Notes: generated by a model not told the origin, from the letters alone. A stretch of DNA of 64,000 bases from Ascaris suum (GCA_013433145.1 CM024181.1:3348001-3412000); one strand, 5' to 3'. Positions 25,884 to 37,370 are shown, numbered from the stretch's first letter. Numbers and translations are program-made.

Positions 25884-26417
25884 ATAACGAATGTCGAAAA
25901 GTGGCAAACTGTCGACTGGTTCCATGGCAAAAAGGAGTAGCTAAGTTTGCTTCCAATGGAGTCAAGTAAAAAGTGATCTTATCGTGAGTGAAATTTCTGT
26001 CAAACGTGCGAAGTTAAGCTCAAACAAAGTCAACACTGCCAGAAGTTGCTTCGTTTCAGGTCAAAAATGCAACAGGTCGCATTTGTCAATTTTCACGGTA
26101 ATAGAGACGGTAAACGTGTGCACCCACACACGTATTGACAACAACAAAATATACATCTTTGAATATGGAAATTAGTAGAGGGCCTTGAGAAGAAACTTTC
26201 GGGAAATGTTGCGAAGTGAGGACTGTTTCGCGTAAAATAGTAGAGAGAGGATAGAGCAGTCCATGTTTTTATTGTTTGTTCGTGCGTAAGCTAACATTGC
26301 GAGAAACTACTTTGTAATAGTTTTTAGTAATCGTCGTACGCACTCAGAGCAAACAAATGTGACGTGTGAATGCATGGTTGCACGGACTATCACTAAAGCT
26401 CGGGCAACTACGACGAC

Positions 26418-26424
26418 TATAAAT
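26418..26424 (+). promoter_or_regulatory. TATA box of gene A, unit 1
   Basis: TATAAAT lies 81 bp before the gene A ATG, followed about 30 bp later by CACTCAG, which could be an initiator. The implied 5' UTR is about 50 nt. The same motif occurs at 38276, 50149 and 62027. Confidence 0.55.
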
Positions 26425-26504
26425 TGCTGCTTCAAGGCTATGCTTCACTCAGCTCGTTTGCTTCAGTTCATCAGCTTCACACTAAGCTAGAATCGACTTT
26501 CAAT

Positions 26505-29500
26505 ATGCCTTCGGCCAGGTAACGAGTTAATAAATTCCGCTCTCTCAGTTTTTGTTGGGGCGATAGCAATATCAAACGCGTTTAAAATGTCAGTGATAAA
26601 CTACAATTCAAAACCGCCACTCTGCTTGACTAGGAAGTTCGTGAACTATGAGCAACTAATGAAAGACGCATTCAAATTTCAAATGATTCGATAGTACACA
26701 AGATTTTCTGTTCGTTTCTATGCTGTTTTACCTGTGCGGAAAAGAAAAGTCGACTGCTTGGAAAGTATATATCACTCGCCCACAGGTGTTTATGGTTCTT
26801 TCGAAGGTGATAGATCAACCTGCATGTCGATATAGACGGTTTGCGTATATTTCATATTATATGCAACAAATTTTGCGCCTCTAGCTTCAATTACTCGACT
26901 AATGAAATGAACAATGGACGAGAAGAATGGACACAAATGCGCCTTAGGCAGAAATAAAACTTTCCTCTAAGGGTTTGCCATACTCCAGATTGTGCGTAAA
27001 AATGGGCAGGAGAAGTCTTTGCATTTCTAATACAGCCTGAAGGCCAATCTAAATGTATATATCCGCGGCTGTCGTGGCTCAAAGAAAATGCCGGCTATTA
27101 CATGTGTATAATGCCGATGAAAGCCTTCGTCTATTTTGGCAATAACTCTTAGCGTTTTCCTCAAGAGAATGATGCCATCAATGCAGCTAATGAAGAAGAC
27201 AACTCCATATTGTTAAACGAGTCATTCATTGAAAACCAGGATTATTAAATAATCGCAAACACGTTTATTGCAGGTCGCTTGCTCTTGCTATCCTCGCCCT
27301 ATGCTATACTACCTTTCAACTGACGCAGGTATATTCCTGTTTGCTCAATTAGAAAAGCCTTATCACATCTCAGCAAACACAAAGATCCTCTTCCATTCCA
27401 AAACAAAGAATAAGAAATTCCTCTGACTTGTTAAGGATGAATACCATCTATTTCCCCGACACAATCTACAGAATAGAAATATTCATTGAATGGTGATAAT
27501 CTGAAGCTGGTGACAGTATATGCAATGAAGAACCTTAGAAGTGTTCATGGAAATGTGCAAAGAAAAGATTGTGTGACACGCATACAACCGAAGAGATGAA
27601 AACTGAAGCGCAGAAATGTGGAACGTCACAACGTCTCCAGATTCCTTGTTTCAGGCAATCTGCATTCCAGCTGGGTGTTCCTCTGTCTCGAACGGTGCTT
27701 CCTGTCTTCCAGTTGGGTGTTCCTCAGCTACAAGCAACGCACAACCGTATGCTTATGGTCTGTTTTTGCTGAGTCGGTAGCATTTGTTTCAACGCAGAAG
27801 CAGATACTGCTTATAACATCCGTTTCTTCGTAATAAGTGGAGGTAGAATCTCTCTGTTTGGCCTTATTTAAAACTATAGCGAAAAGTTTTAAGTGCTCAT
27901 GTTACATTCTACATCAAGAAAAAAAAACGCTGTTGTGATCGCAGTTAAATTTAGTACAAGAAAATGAAGCGAATCAGTGCAAATCAATATAAGCTCCACG
28001 AATTATTTCCTGTACAGTGACTGCTGGCAAAGTTTGCTCAACACCTTATTTCAAGTCTCAATTGCCGCAAGTATCCTGGAGTATCTGTATTAAGAAAAGA
28101 TCGCAGCACTAATGCACTTTTGACTTGAAATTGGGTGTTTTCAGCATCGCCTCAGAACGGTTTTTCATCAGCCCAGTACTCCCAGTCATCTGTCGCACAG
28201 CCTCAGCCTTCGGTGCAGTACTCGCAGCCAGTTGCACCTTCTGTGCAGTACTCACAACCAGCCGCATCATCCGTGCAATATTCGCAGCCAGCTGCATCTT
28301 CTCTGCAGTACTCACAGCCAGCCGCATCTTCCGTGCAGTACTTGCAGCCAGCCGCATCCTCAGTGCAGTACTCACAGCCAGCTGCATCTTCAGTGCAGTA
28401 CTCGCAGCCGTCGGTACAGTATTCACAACCATCAGTCTCGTATACCGAGCCAACTATGCAATATTCGCAGCCGTCTGTATCATACAGTGCTCCTTCAACA
28501 AGTAAGTTACTGACTGGTGTTTGCATATGCAACTTTCAACCGCAGATGTTAATATGTTTTTGAAACAACCTTGAAAAGGAGTTCGCTAGTGCCAGCACAC
28601 CATTCTAATAGCCTCCCTCCCATAAAAATACATATAGGGAATAGAGCGATGGCGTGCTGTAATATTGGCTCATTGCAAGTAGAGTTACAATATTGCAACA
28701 AAAATTCCGCCGTGTTATTAACTGTTATTTTTTCAGGCTACGGCTACAGTTCATCGGGATGTGGATCATCATGCGGTAAGCTTATCGAAATATCTTCTCC
28801 GTTCTTTTCCTCCCATTTTTGTGACCGAATTACACATAACTGAGTAGTTTCGCAAGTGACACTCATCACCTTATCTGATATTATGACACAGGCCGTCGGT
28901 ACTTTTGACGATATGTACAACTTTCTAAGTGTTCGCTATTCATCTTCGAAATGTGCCATACATAAACAGGAAATATGCATGTGGCAGAGCATTTTGCAAA
29001 GCTTGCCCATCAAAGCGCTGAGAAGAAGGATTCTCTTGTAGATATATATATCTGTGACCCATATAATTAAAACATCCGTTTATTATAGCTCATGTATCCT
29101 TGTTTGTTGACAGCTAATGAGGCGATTGCTCTAACATACCTGTGGTAATTTTTCTGTCTTATTTCAGGTTCCCAGTACTATTCATCGGGATGTGGATCGT
29201 CTTGTGGTAAGCTTGTTCAGACCGCTTCTTTCCTATCTAATTTTCATGAAAACGCGCCCATGTTTGATGCACAGTTACCTTATGTTACCGTCCTTTTGTT
29301 TGTCTTCTAACTATTCAAGCGCTATGATTAAGCTTGTCGGTAACACTTCGCTAACATCCAATATTCAACGATTTTCACTGTTAGTGATTTACTTCGGACA
29401 CGTGAGCAGCAAGTTCTCAATCATGCTCGACTACAGTGATACTCCATTCAAATCAATCTGTTACAGTCTTGATGTTAATCTTTGCCATTTTTGTGTAGCC

Positions 29501-29762
29501 ATCGAAGATAATCCTAACTACCGTCGATGTTGCTGAAATTGGTCTAGAAAATCACAAAGCGTTTAGCCGGTATTGAGGTAGGATGAATCGAGAGGAAAGA
29601 TGCCATAGCCACTAAGCTCTTTCCATTTCCGGACAACACATATTTAAACTTGACTATAAATATAGCAATCATTTATGTGGTATTTACTGAAACCTATCTA
29701 GAAGGTCGACAATAAGAATGTTTTCAGGTTCCGCGTTGCTAAGGATCATCAGCTGTTGCTAA
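26505..29762 (+). CDS. Gene A, unit 1: secreted Tyr/Gln/Ser/Pro repeat protein
   Basis: Seven exons: 26505-26518, 27274-27328, 27655-27757, 28145-28501, 28737-28775, 29168-29206, 29728-29762, giving 213 aa. Exons 1-2 encode a signal peptide (MPSARSLALAILALCYTT, cleavage near 20-23). Residues 26-45 hold two C-x4-C pairs (CIPAGC, CLPVGC). Residues 80-139 are six decapeptides of type SVQYSQPAAS, followed by five heptapeptides of type SVQYSQP (140-174). Exons 5 and 6 each encode a 13-residue tail with SSGCGSSCG, and the protein ends ISCC. No enzyme domain is present; the repeat region should be disordered. The tyrosines and cysteines would allow cross-linking, so a structural matrix, cuticle or eggshell role is inferred, not shown. 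It is convergent with gene B. The terminal exon is the least certain. Confidence 0.75.
28210..28494 (+). repeat. Coding minisatellite in gene A, unit 1
   Basis: Six 30-bp repeats (28210-28389) are followed by five 21-bp repeats (28390-28494). Both share the 21-bp core for SVQYSQP; the 30-bp form adds codons for AAS/VAP. Equivalent arrays are at 40069-40353, 51941-52225 and from 63819. Confidence 0.9.
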
Positions 29763-30645
29763 TGGACATTATCATTATATCTGACATCATGTCTTCTTAT
29801 TTGCAGTCAATGACTGCAAACTGTTTTTGTTGTGGGTCTAACACTCAGTTATACACTGTATGACATTGCTTGGTTTCGTAACCTCATTTCTCTGTGGGAA
29901 ATATGCATTTTTTTTTTAAAATGGATTTACTGTTGACTGACAGTACCAAAGTCTCGCTAAAGAAAGTTCGACGGATGATAAACGTTCACGGTTGTCTGCA
30001 AAAGGCACCTTTACCCAATTGCTGCCTCTTTTTTATCGTATTTTCTTCGTTGGAACCAAAGGACAACCGAATTATAATGATGGTGCAATGCTAATCATTG
30101 CCTGGGAGTCATTCCCGCCCATTATATTTGAGATTCTTGTAAAATTGTGATCCATTAAAAATAGTAACATATCGCTTGTTAGACACTGCATTTATCACGA
30201 CATATTCAGTCAACACACACATCACTTTATCGTAATCTTATCTCGGCATTCACGTCGATTCATTCAGCACGAATAATGCGTATTAATGTTAATGTGCCTT
30301 CGCTAATGCTCAATGCCTGAACAGTGCCAGGTAAAATACAATTGATAGGGAAACGTGGTTGAAGAAGTTGACTTGATTTTTCAGAAGGGCTAATGTTATT
30401 TCCGGATACACGATGCTGAATAAATGGAAACAGTCGATGTGATTCCGACATGCATCCAAAAAATTCGGAGGGGCAAATAATTTAGGTCCAGATAATGAAA
30501 AGGTACACTTATTCATGTCAACTGGTGTTGCTTTCATGCGCTTACGGCAACCTCTACAGTCCCTACCGCGATGTTTCGTGCTAAAAATTTGAAGCAGTCA
30601 AAACCATCGGCAATGCCCCAATTAGTGATGTGAACGATCAGAAAA

Positions 30646-30816
30646 ATGCGTCGACTAGCAATAGAAGGTCCGTTGAAACCGGATGCATTTGAAAATATAG
30701 ACGAATTGCCGATCGAAAGAACGATTTCGCTTGTAATCAAGAAACGGATCGACAAGTATTTCCCTTTCGATAAAAAGGGATTGGGCCTTCTGTTTCCAAT
30801 CAAGCTATATCAGTGA
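30646..30816 (+). other. Small open frame, 56 codons, unidentified (repeated in each unit)
   Basis: It starts ATG CGT CGA and ends CAG TGA. The peptide is lysine/aspartate-rich with a KKR dibasic site and a hydrophobic end (GLGLLFPIKLYQ). A possible acceptor (CGATCAG) precedes it, so it could be an exon. The overlapping longer minus-strand frame looks less protein-like. Copies lie at about 42507-42677 and 54389-54559. No family is recognised. Confidence 0.25.
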
Positions 30817-31279
30817 TATTTCTACCATCGGACATTGCCTGATTAGTAATTCCAAGGATTGCCACACATCATATAACTCCAGTAACAGCACCAAACGATT
30901 GGGAATAATTACCGTGGATACAATCAAAGCAAAATAATCAATAAGTAAAAAACAACACGACGACCGTATTGGAATGGTGTATTGAAAGATTTGTAGCCGA
31001 ATTTGACTTACGAAGGCTTCCTCGAAAACAGGTGTATTGAGTGCCACCGACCCGGTAGCCAATATATACTGAAGGTCGTAAAACTCAACTGGCCTGTTTG
31101 CTTATTCAATCGTCACAACTCCGTTGAGTTGGCGATTTCTTCTACGGTTCTGCTCACTCGAACAACTGCTTCCGTCTCGCTTCTCCCGAATGTTCGTCCT
31201 TACCCAAATCTCGAACTTGGGTAATTAAACCTCTTGCATTTTATTAGTGCATAGTGCGCCGAACAATACGATCGCAATT

Positions 31280-31370
31280 GAATTACGAATTAGCACACAC
31301 AACAGCATCGAATTACGAATTAACAAAATACAGCAACACCGAATTACGAATTAGCAAAACACAGCAACAC
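31280..31370. repeat. Three tandem ~30-bp repeats, unit 1
   Basis: GAATTACGAATTA begins each of three copies, followed by a CAGCA-containing spacer. Equivalent copies occur at about 43149-43239 and 55031-55121. Confidence 0.85.
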
Positions 31371-32140
31371 TTTAGCAAAAATGGGATTTCAGATCAATAC
31401 TGTAATGTTAGGCTTGCAAACTTTTTCGCGATTCCTAGCACGACACAGCAAGTCAAATTCTATCAACCGAAAGACTTCTCATTTCGAAGGATTATGACGA
31501 TAGTCTGTGACTTAAGTCGCACTGAACAAGAAGCCTACATTTAATCTGAGCCGGCGTCTCCAGCGATAATTATAAAATTCCGCGCTTTTAAAGGATTAAA
31601 GCAGCGATCAGGGTAACCGTTGGTGGTTTAACCTAGTCTAAGCAGTTCATTACTCAAGTTCGAACAACCATTACAACATAGGCAATAAACTCACTACGGC
31701 CTCTTCCGTTATACCGTTTCGAGGCAAGCACGTTAATATGGAGATGGGTAATAATCAAAGAAATCTTCCACACGAGACAAGCAACACTCTTCGAACAACG
31801 ATATTGCTTCACCGCAAGCAAACACTCTTTGCACCTTCGTAACGCACTAAAGGTCGACTCTATATAAGCTTATTGCTATCCCTTTTATAGGGTCTTTGGG
31901 GTTGTACTTTCGTCAACATCATAGCTTCATGACGAATCTGCTTTGAATGATGCTACCCATTCATGAAGAGAGCGGTGCCATGTTTCCGGTGCCTTCTCCC
32001 TTGTAGAAGCCGCTAGGCCGACGCGTTTTTGTGGTGTTTCTTTCCGCATGCCTTAGTCACCGAAACGTCTTTATACACATGCGCATTCCTTTTGCACTTA
32101 TAATGTTTACCTCAGTACATTCTAAATTAGCTATCAAATT

Positions 32141-33020
32141 TCAAAAATCCAAATGATACTCGCGAGTAATCGCGACAACAGGTCGAAAATAAATTTTGGA
32201 AACTAGTGAGGAAATGGCATGGCGTGGGAAAAAACATGTTCCGCTCGTTCTTCTAGCAATCAATTTAACTGGGACAAGACAGTCGTATCGCTTGATTTTG
32301 TATGTTGTTCGATTTTGATGTATGTGACCGCCTGTTTTTTTGTTCTGTAAGCGCCTTTTGTCGTACATCGTTCTTATTGACATCGCCGTTGCCATCCACC
32401 GGCTTGTCCATTCGGGGTGCCTAATCTCCAAGATTTTTGTTTTCTTCGGCAGCGCTTTCATGGCAGAAATCGTATTCGTTTAGGTCCATGTGAATCATCA
32501 TAGTCACCACTACAATTCAGTTCTTCTGCCGAAATTTCACACATTAAGCGCCTTTCGTCCCGATAAAATTGATTCTTCATTAGTTCACATGTTCTTTGTG
32601 CATTCTTCCCAAATGCTCTTTTATTCAAGTGTTTTCCAAACTTGATCGAATAGTCGAACCACTTTCGCATTACAGCTAGCACATTTTTAATGCACGAACA
32701 AGACTTCTTAACTAACATTAATGTACATAACAAATTAGTGGATATGAAAATCTTTCTACGAGGCTTTAAAAGAACATTCGAACGGTACTATCAGATCCAG
32801 AATAATCCCACGAATCATCGGTGTCAGAAATCTATCTCGAAAAAATTGAAACAACTCGGCGAATTGACCACTCGCGGTAGCATCCACAAAGAACAGTCGA
32901 AATATGTTTTTGAAGAAGTTGTTCATTCTGGATGTCAGCTTTCATTTTTACTGTTTTGCTTGCCAGAGAAGTGAAACAGTGAAAACAACAGCTGAGATCC
33001 AACGTGATCCAGAGCTGCAA
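32141..33020. other. Coding-looking block, unidentified (repeated in each unit)
   Basis: On the minus strand a 91-codon frame (32733-32458) has a basic, protein-like composition (MRKWFDYSIKFGKHLNKRA). Sense-looking peptide continues in shifted frames to about 32270 (MDLNEYDFCHESAAEEN, then MDKPVDGNGDVNKNDV), which suggests a frameshifted relic or unseen introns. On the plus strand 32690-32974 is also open and lysine-rich. I cannot choose between strands. Copies are at 44010-44889 and 55892-56771, with the long frames intact in all three. Confidence 0.25.
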
Positions 33021-33640
33021 TTATGATTTAACAGCACTGCTTTGAAACTGCGGTCAGCAATACATTAGAACCAATAGAATGGAAATAAAAGAAAAATTTG
33101 ACGATCATTGAAGCTGACTATAGTTGAAGTTTTTGCTTTAATTAAAGCTTCGTCGCATAATATTGGTAACAACGATTTAATACCTTTCCAATTGATCGCT
33201 GCAAATAGAACCATTGTCATATCATCATTTACGAGCAAATTCATTGTTTCGAACTATCGCCTCAAAACGTTGGAATAGCGTTATGTACTCACTTGAAACG
33301 CCAATAACACTGATTTATGAGAATCTCCACATTGATGTTGCCAACGTTGCTGACTGCATCAGAACTCTTAATAATAAATTCCACTCACATAATACTCACT
33401 CAAAAAAAAAAAACAAAATTTTACCATCGCCATGTCTAGTCTTTTCAACACGATCTGCCCGCTATATGAGTCATTGAAAGGAAATTCTTATTTTCTGCAG
33501 CGCTCACTTGGTTGTAAAACGAAGTTCATCTCCTATTTTATGGTACCTTCAAGTGTCAAAAAATTCAAAATTGCAGTAAAGTATTTGTGGTTTCCAGAGC
33601 TGTATCTTGCATTTCAGCTACCACGTTCAAAGTAAACAAC

Positions 33641-33646
33641 TTTATT
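33641..33646 (-). promoter_or_regulatory. Polyadenylation signal of gene B, unit 1
   Basis: AATAAA on the minus strand lies 84 nt after the gene B stop codon. Copies are at 45510 and 57392. Confidence 0.6.
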
Positions 33647-33729
33647 TACAATTACATAGAAGTATATGTTCAAAATATTGGTCCAATATACATGAACATT
33701 CGATACAGATTTCGTGTGCACATAATCAC

Positions 33730-35421
33730 TCATCGTCTGCGACAACATTGATTCGATCCACTAACGCTAACACAGACTATGAAACCGCTAGGACAGAAGC
33801 ATTCGGTTTCGATCGTTGATGGAAGGCATTCTGTTATCAACGGTTGTAGAGGTAGAGGTGATGGGAACTCGGTTGGAATAGGTGTAGGTTGGAGCGTTGC
33901 TACAACAGGTTCGCGTACAATTGGTAAGGGTTGTAGCCGATTGTGAATGCACTGTTTATCGCACTGTGGCATGCAAACTGGTGGACATTCTTCTGTTGGC
34001 TGTTGTGTGAGAGGTTCTGTGTTCCTAGCAGTTGGAACGTGCATTGGTAGGGGAGTGTTGTAGACGGATGATTCGATTCGTTGAAATGATCTTTCGTTTT
34101 GTTGAATACACGAAATATTGCATGCAGGTTTGCAAGCTGAAGCGCATTCCGGCGCATATTGCACGATTCCGGGAAACGTATGAGGTATTTGAGCACCTTG
34201 TGGTGCTATTGAAGCGGAGCCCTGAGGCAATATAGGCTCAAATCTTTGAGAGTTTACAGGCCTGTATTCATCTGCAATGATGGCATCTGGACCTCTAGCC
34301 GCACCTTGCGATGAAATCAGCGACGGAGATCCTTGAGAGGCCACAGGACCAAATACTTGAGGGATTGCAGGAGCAAATCCTTGTCCTATTATGGAGCTAG
34401 GGTTTTCGATCATATTCGACGTGATACACGCGCAAAATGGCCTACAGATTTGGGCACAAGCCTTATTTGTGGGTGTAGAATTAGCTGTTTCGCGTCCGCT
34501 TTCCATCGACTGAGCTGAGTCTTGTGGTTGAACTGGTTGGGTGGCTGTGTTCCCGTAAGGTGGTATATTCGATGTTAATGGAGACGATCCCGAACGAAGA
34601 TATATGGGGTGATTGTTCGATACAGTTGGCGCGTAAGATGGTTGTCCAGCTGACTGCTCGCTGCAAATAAAACAAGGCTATAGGAACTAATTCTCGCTGT
34701 ATTTCACAAATGTATTTCAGAAAGCAACAATTTCACCGGAGGTTTTTGTAATTGTAAATTCGTTTCAAAATTCACAAAGAAGTCGTGCTACGATTTAAAG
34801 AGTTTTTCGTCACTTTCAGTTCCTTATGACTTCTATCTGCACAACAATCAAATCTCGAAGCATAAAACCTACCAGCATTGCTGGCAACGTTGTTCCTCGT
34901 TGAGCATGCAATTCTGCATACAGCTGCCGACGCATGGTGCTGATTGTGCTTGAATGGGGTACTGCTGAAAGAAGGTTATCATTCACTATCCGTTATGGCA
35001 ATCTCTGGTTGATAGGATTAAAATATAGGACGTTAGTTGTATCCTCGTTTGATCAGTGCTATCGTCTTGGAACGAGTACTGTAACAATATAAAACCGTTC
35101 AATCTCGGTCATCTTCATTTCGCTTTGCAACCGACTGCAAATTTCTTAACCATCGGGGAATAATGCGTTTGTAATGATATAAAAACGTGTAGAACCAAAG
35201 TTTGACGACATCAAGCGCACTATGAAGTATTATCATAATGAATGCAATATGAAGATATTTTAAGGCCATAGTGGAATATGGAGGTAGTTCTTTTCGGTTT
35301 TTGGATGGTAAACGGTTAATGAGGTTGAAACGGTTATTGCGACGGACTATTGAAGTACCTGTGCCCAGCCAATGCACGAGAGGGCCGCCAATGCGTAGAG
35401 AGTATCGAGAAACTTGAACAT
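33730..35421 (-). CDS. Gene B, unit 1: secreted C-x3-C-x3-C repeat protein with CC motif
   Basis: Three exons in minus order, 35421-35359, 34964-34873 and 34660-33730, encode 361 aa. Exon 1 is a signal peptide (MFKFLDTLYALAALSCIGWA). Cysteine blocks follow: C32-x3-C36-x3-C40 then CQQCC (48-52); C120-x3-C124-x3-C128; C224 to C236 (four Cys at x3); C277 to C289 (four Cys at x3). The C-terminus is CFCPSGFIVC...NQCCRR (339-358), matching the nematode CC motif. The linkers are Q/P/G/S-rich and likely disordered. C-x3-C-x3-C repeats are typical of ABU/PQN proteins of Caenorhabditis, many of which build the pharyngeal cuticle. A secreted cuticle role is inferred. Exon 1 was chosen because it supplies an ATG, a signal peptide and a phase-0 donor just downstream of a TATA box. 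Confidence 0.85.
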
Positions 35422-35452
35422 GTTGCTGATGATGACACATTGTTGGTATGCA

Positions 35453-35459
35453 TTTTATA
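35453..35459 (-). promoter_or_regulatory. TATA box of gene B, unit 1
   Basis: TATAAAA on the minus strand lies 32 bp before the ATG, so the 5' UTR would be only a few bases unless trans-splicing or an upstream start is used. Copies are at 47322 and 59204. Confidence 0.55.
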
Positions 35460-36045
35460 GGCGATCGGGATGGCTGGTTTGGTAGTGGATAAAACGAGTG
35501 GACAAACAATCTACTTAAGCTAGTGTATAAGCCAGATTATGTTTTATTTCTGCTCAATAGCCATCTGATGAAAAAGTGAGAGTTTGTTACCTCCTAAGTG
35601 ACGCTGTTTTGTGTTTCCATTTTTTATTGTCATATCCTTTTTGCAATTACTTTGGTGTTTCTTTGAGGTAATTAAGCGTAATCAATAAATCACAAATTTT
35701 AGAAATCTCTTTAAGTACCATAAATGAGCATCCGATGAATGAATTATATAATCAGCTCAATAAATGGTACCTTCTCAGTACGCCTTTTAAAAAAAATTAA
35801 TAAAGGCAATGTATATTGCGTTTGGGAAACAGTTAACTCTCAATCAACGAATTATCGTAGCCAAAGAACGAGCTTCTATTGTTATGTAAGTTATTTGTCG
35901 CAGAGACAAGGGGATCAATGGTTAGTGGATCCGAGCCTGCATTCGGGCGAACGGGATTCTACCCACAGTCACACACTTTTTGTTTTTTATCATTCATTTT
36001 TATTGCTCACCGTTACCTTAGATGAATCAAATGGAAGTCAGTGAT

Positions 36046-36170
36046 CTGTGTGATAACAGCTCAATAGCTCAATAGTTAAAGGGTCCGTCGATGCCACAGT
36101 TCGAATATTGTTATGCCACAGTCCGAATATTGTTAGATTCCGATCAGAGGTACGAGCGGATGACCATAAC
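36046..36170 (+). repeat. Weak tRNA-like / SINE-like sequence with a doubled 23-bp motif
   Basis: A GCTCAATAGTTAAAGGG stretch resembles a tRNA A box, and AGTTCGAATATTG resembles a B box. Flanks GATAACA and TGTTAT could pair, but the T stem does not. The motif ATGCCACAGT(T/C)CGAATATTGTTA is present twice in tandem. It recurs in units 2 and 3 (offsets 11869 and 23751). Confidence 0.3.
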
Positions 36171-37089
36171 CAGTGGATGCTTCACATTGTTCGCTGTGCT
36201 GTATGACTGATAATTGTATGATCTAGATCCAGTGTTGTGTGATGTGCTATTTGTGTGATAACAGAGTGAAGTCGAATTGGAATGAAGTTTGGACTACACT
36301 ATATGCGCCCTCACTTTCATTTTTTTCTATTTAACGTACAATCGGAATGCCAAACTGTACAAGAACAAAACTAGGACGCAAGGGCGGGAATCCTTTGAAC
36401 TTCATATTAAGACGATTGAATCCATGGAGCTGCGGTATGTTTCATCGAATATTACTTTTGAAGCTCTCTTGAAATATATATAAAAGGTGGGAATTAGTCA
36501 CAAAAACTGAACTCGGATTCCATCGATTGTAATTTCTCATATCTCTGCTTTTGGGATTTCTGGTTGCTAGTTCTCGGCCATGTTTCAACGTAATGGTCGA
36601 GGTCTTTTGAGGTAAGATGAGCTAGCGAGATCTCTTCAGCGATGCTTCAAGTAGACCATAACATTGGTCAGGACCTAAGGTGTGATACCCAAAATCGCGA
36701 TTTTTCCATCGTGAGAAGGTTTTTTGCTATCTATTTCAGTGTTTTTAGTGTCGAGCGATAGAACCCAGTGAGCTGATCACTATTTCGTAAGTCGATATTA
36801 TATTCTTTCAGAAATTGGAATGTTAGGGGGGTTGAAAAGTTGACCGGCCGTTTCTGAACATATTGGTGTGTTACTTGAGTATTTTAGACAGGAAAACAGA
36901 AGGCTCAGTAGACACGGTTCTCCACTTTTGATCTGATAGAATCAGATTCTGCGTCAGACAAGTATTTCGTCGTTTCCCTCATATAGTCGTTATTTGCTCT
37001 GCAATGCAACAATGCTTCTACGAGCGGTTGCCTTTCCACATGTGATTTCCTCCTGAAGCCTTAAGTAAATCACAAAGAGCTAATTCGTT

Positions 37090-37370
37090 AACGTTCAAAC
37101 AGCGCAGTAGTTAAGGCGTTCGTCCTTGCATTTAACTGATGAAGGGTCCATTTGTTGCAGCGGCATGAAATTAACAACTCAACCTGTGGGTGCGGCGCAA
37201 GATTGTAGTTGTGTGCTATATTGAGCATGATGCTGTGATGTCGTGTCGATGCCATAGTTGTATGACACAAGCAGAAGATTGTGTGATGACCCTGCAGACC
37301 GGCTGTTTAGCGCAGGGTTGTTATTCTCATTGGAATGTAATGATTAAATTTCTTACTATTAGCGTCTCGT
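37090..37370 (+). mobile_element. tRNA-derived SINE-like element, unit 1
   Basis: The segment from about 37100 (AGCGCAGTAGTTAAGGCG, then TTCGTCCTTGCATTTAAC) follows a tRNA D-arm and anticodon-arm layout. The B box (GGGTCCATTTG) is degenerate. About 200 bp of unrelated body follows. The loss of the T arm speaks against a working tRNA gene. Copies lie at about 48959-49239 and 60841-61121. Confidence 0.4.

Larger units (their letters stand above)
29763..33729. other. Region between the convergent genes A and B, unit 1
   Basis: No gene is firmly identified. It contains a 56-codon frame (30646-30816), a GAATTACGAATTA repeat (31280-31370) and a coding-looking block (32141-33020), all listed separately. 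A 13-bp near-palindrome containing a minus-strand TATAAAA lies at 31880-31892, within a stretch that could be promoter or LTR-like, but no LTR ends were found. A hairpin TACCCAA/TTGGGTA lies near 31200-31223. The poly(A) signal of gene B is at its right end. Confidence 0.45.

Noticed and set aside
25686..25925. Minus-strand frame of 79 codons at the left edge of the array
   Set aside because: It crosses the unit 1 boundary at 25884, so it joins array and flank sequence. The other junctions do not keep the downstream half.
26891..27082. 63-codon minus-strand frame present in all units
   Set aside because: It lies inside intron 1 of gene A on the opposite strand with no motif. Its presence in every unit only reflects the duplication.
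28210..28494. CRISPR-like regular repeats
   Set aside because: The repeats are contiguous with no unique spacers, lie inside a coding exon and the genome is eukaryotic.
28203..28532. Minus-strand frame with a repeated DGCEYCTEDAAG pattern, and overlapping plus-strand frames at 28109-28513
   Set aside because: They are other frames of the gene A repeat exon. The 30-bp period is a multiple of three, so every frame appears open and repetitive. Only the QYSQP frame joins to a signal peptide with matching splice phases.
31700..31990. Solo LTR of a retrotransposon
   Set aside because: A TATA-bearing palindrome is suggestive, but no TG...CA ends, paired LTRs or gag/pol pieces were found.
37097..37165. 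Functional tRNA gene
   Set aside because: The A-box half is good, but the T arm and B box are degenerate and the acceptor stem does not close. A tRNA-derived SINE fits better.
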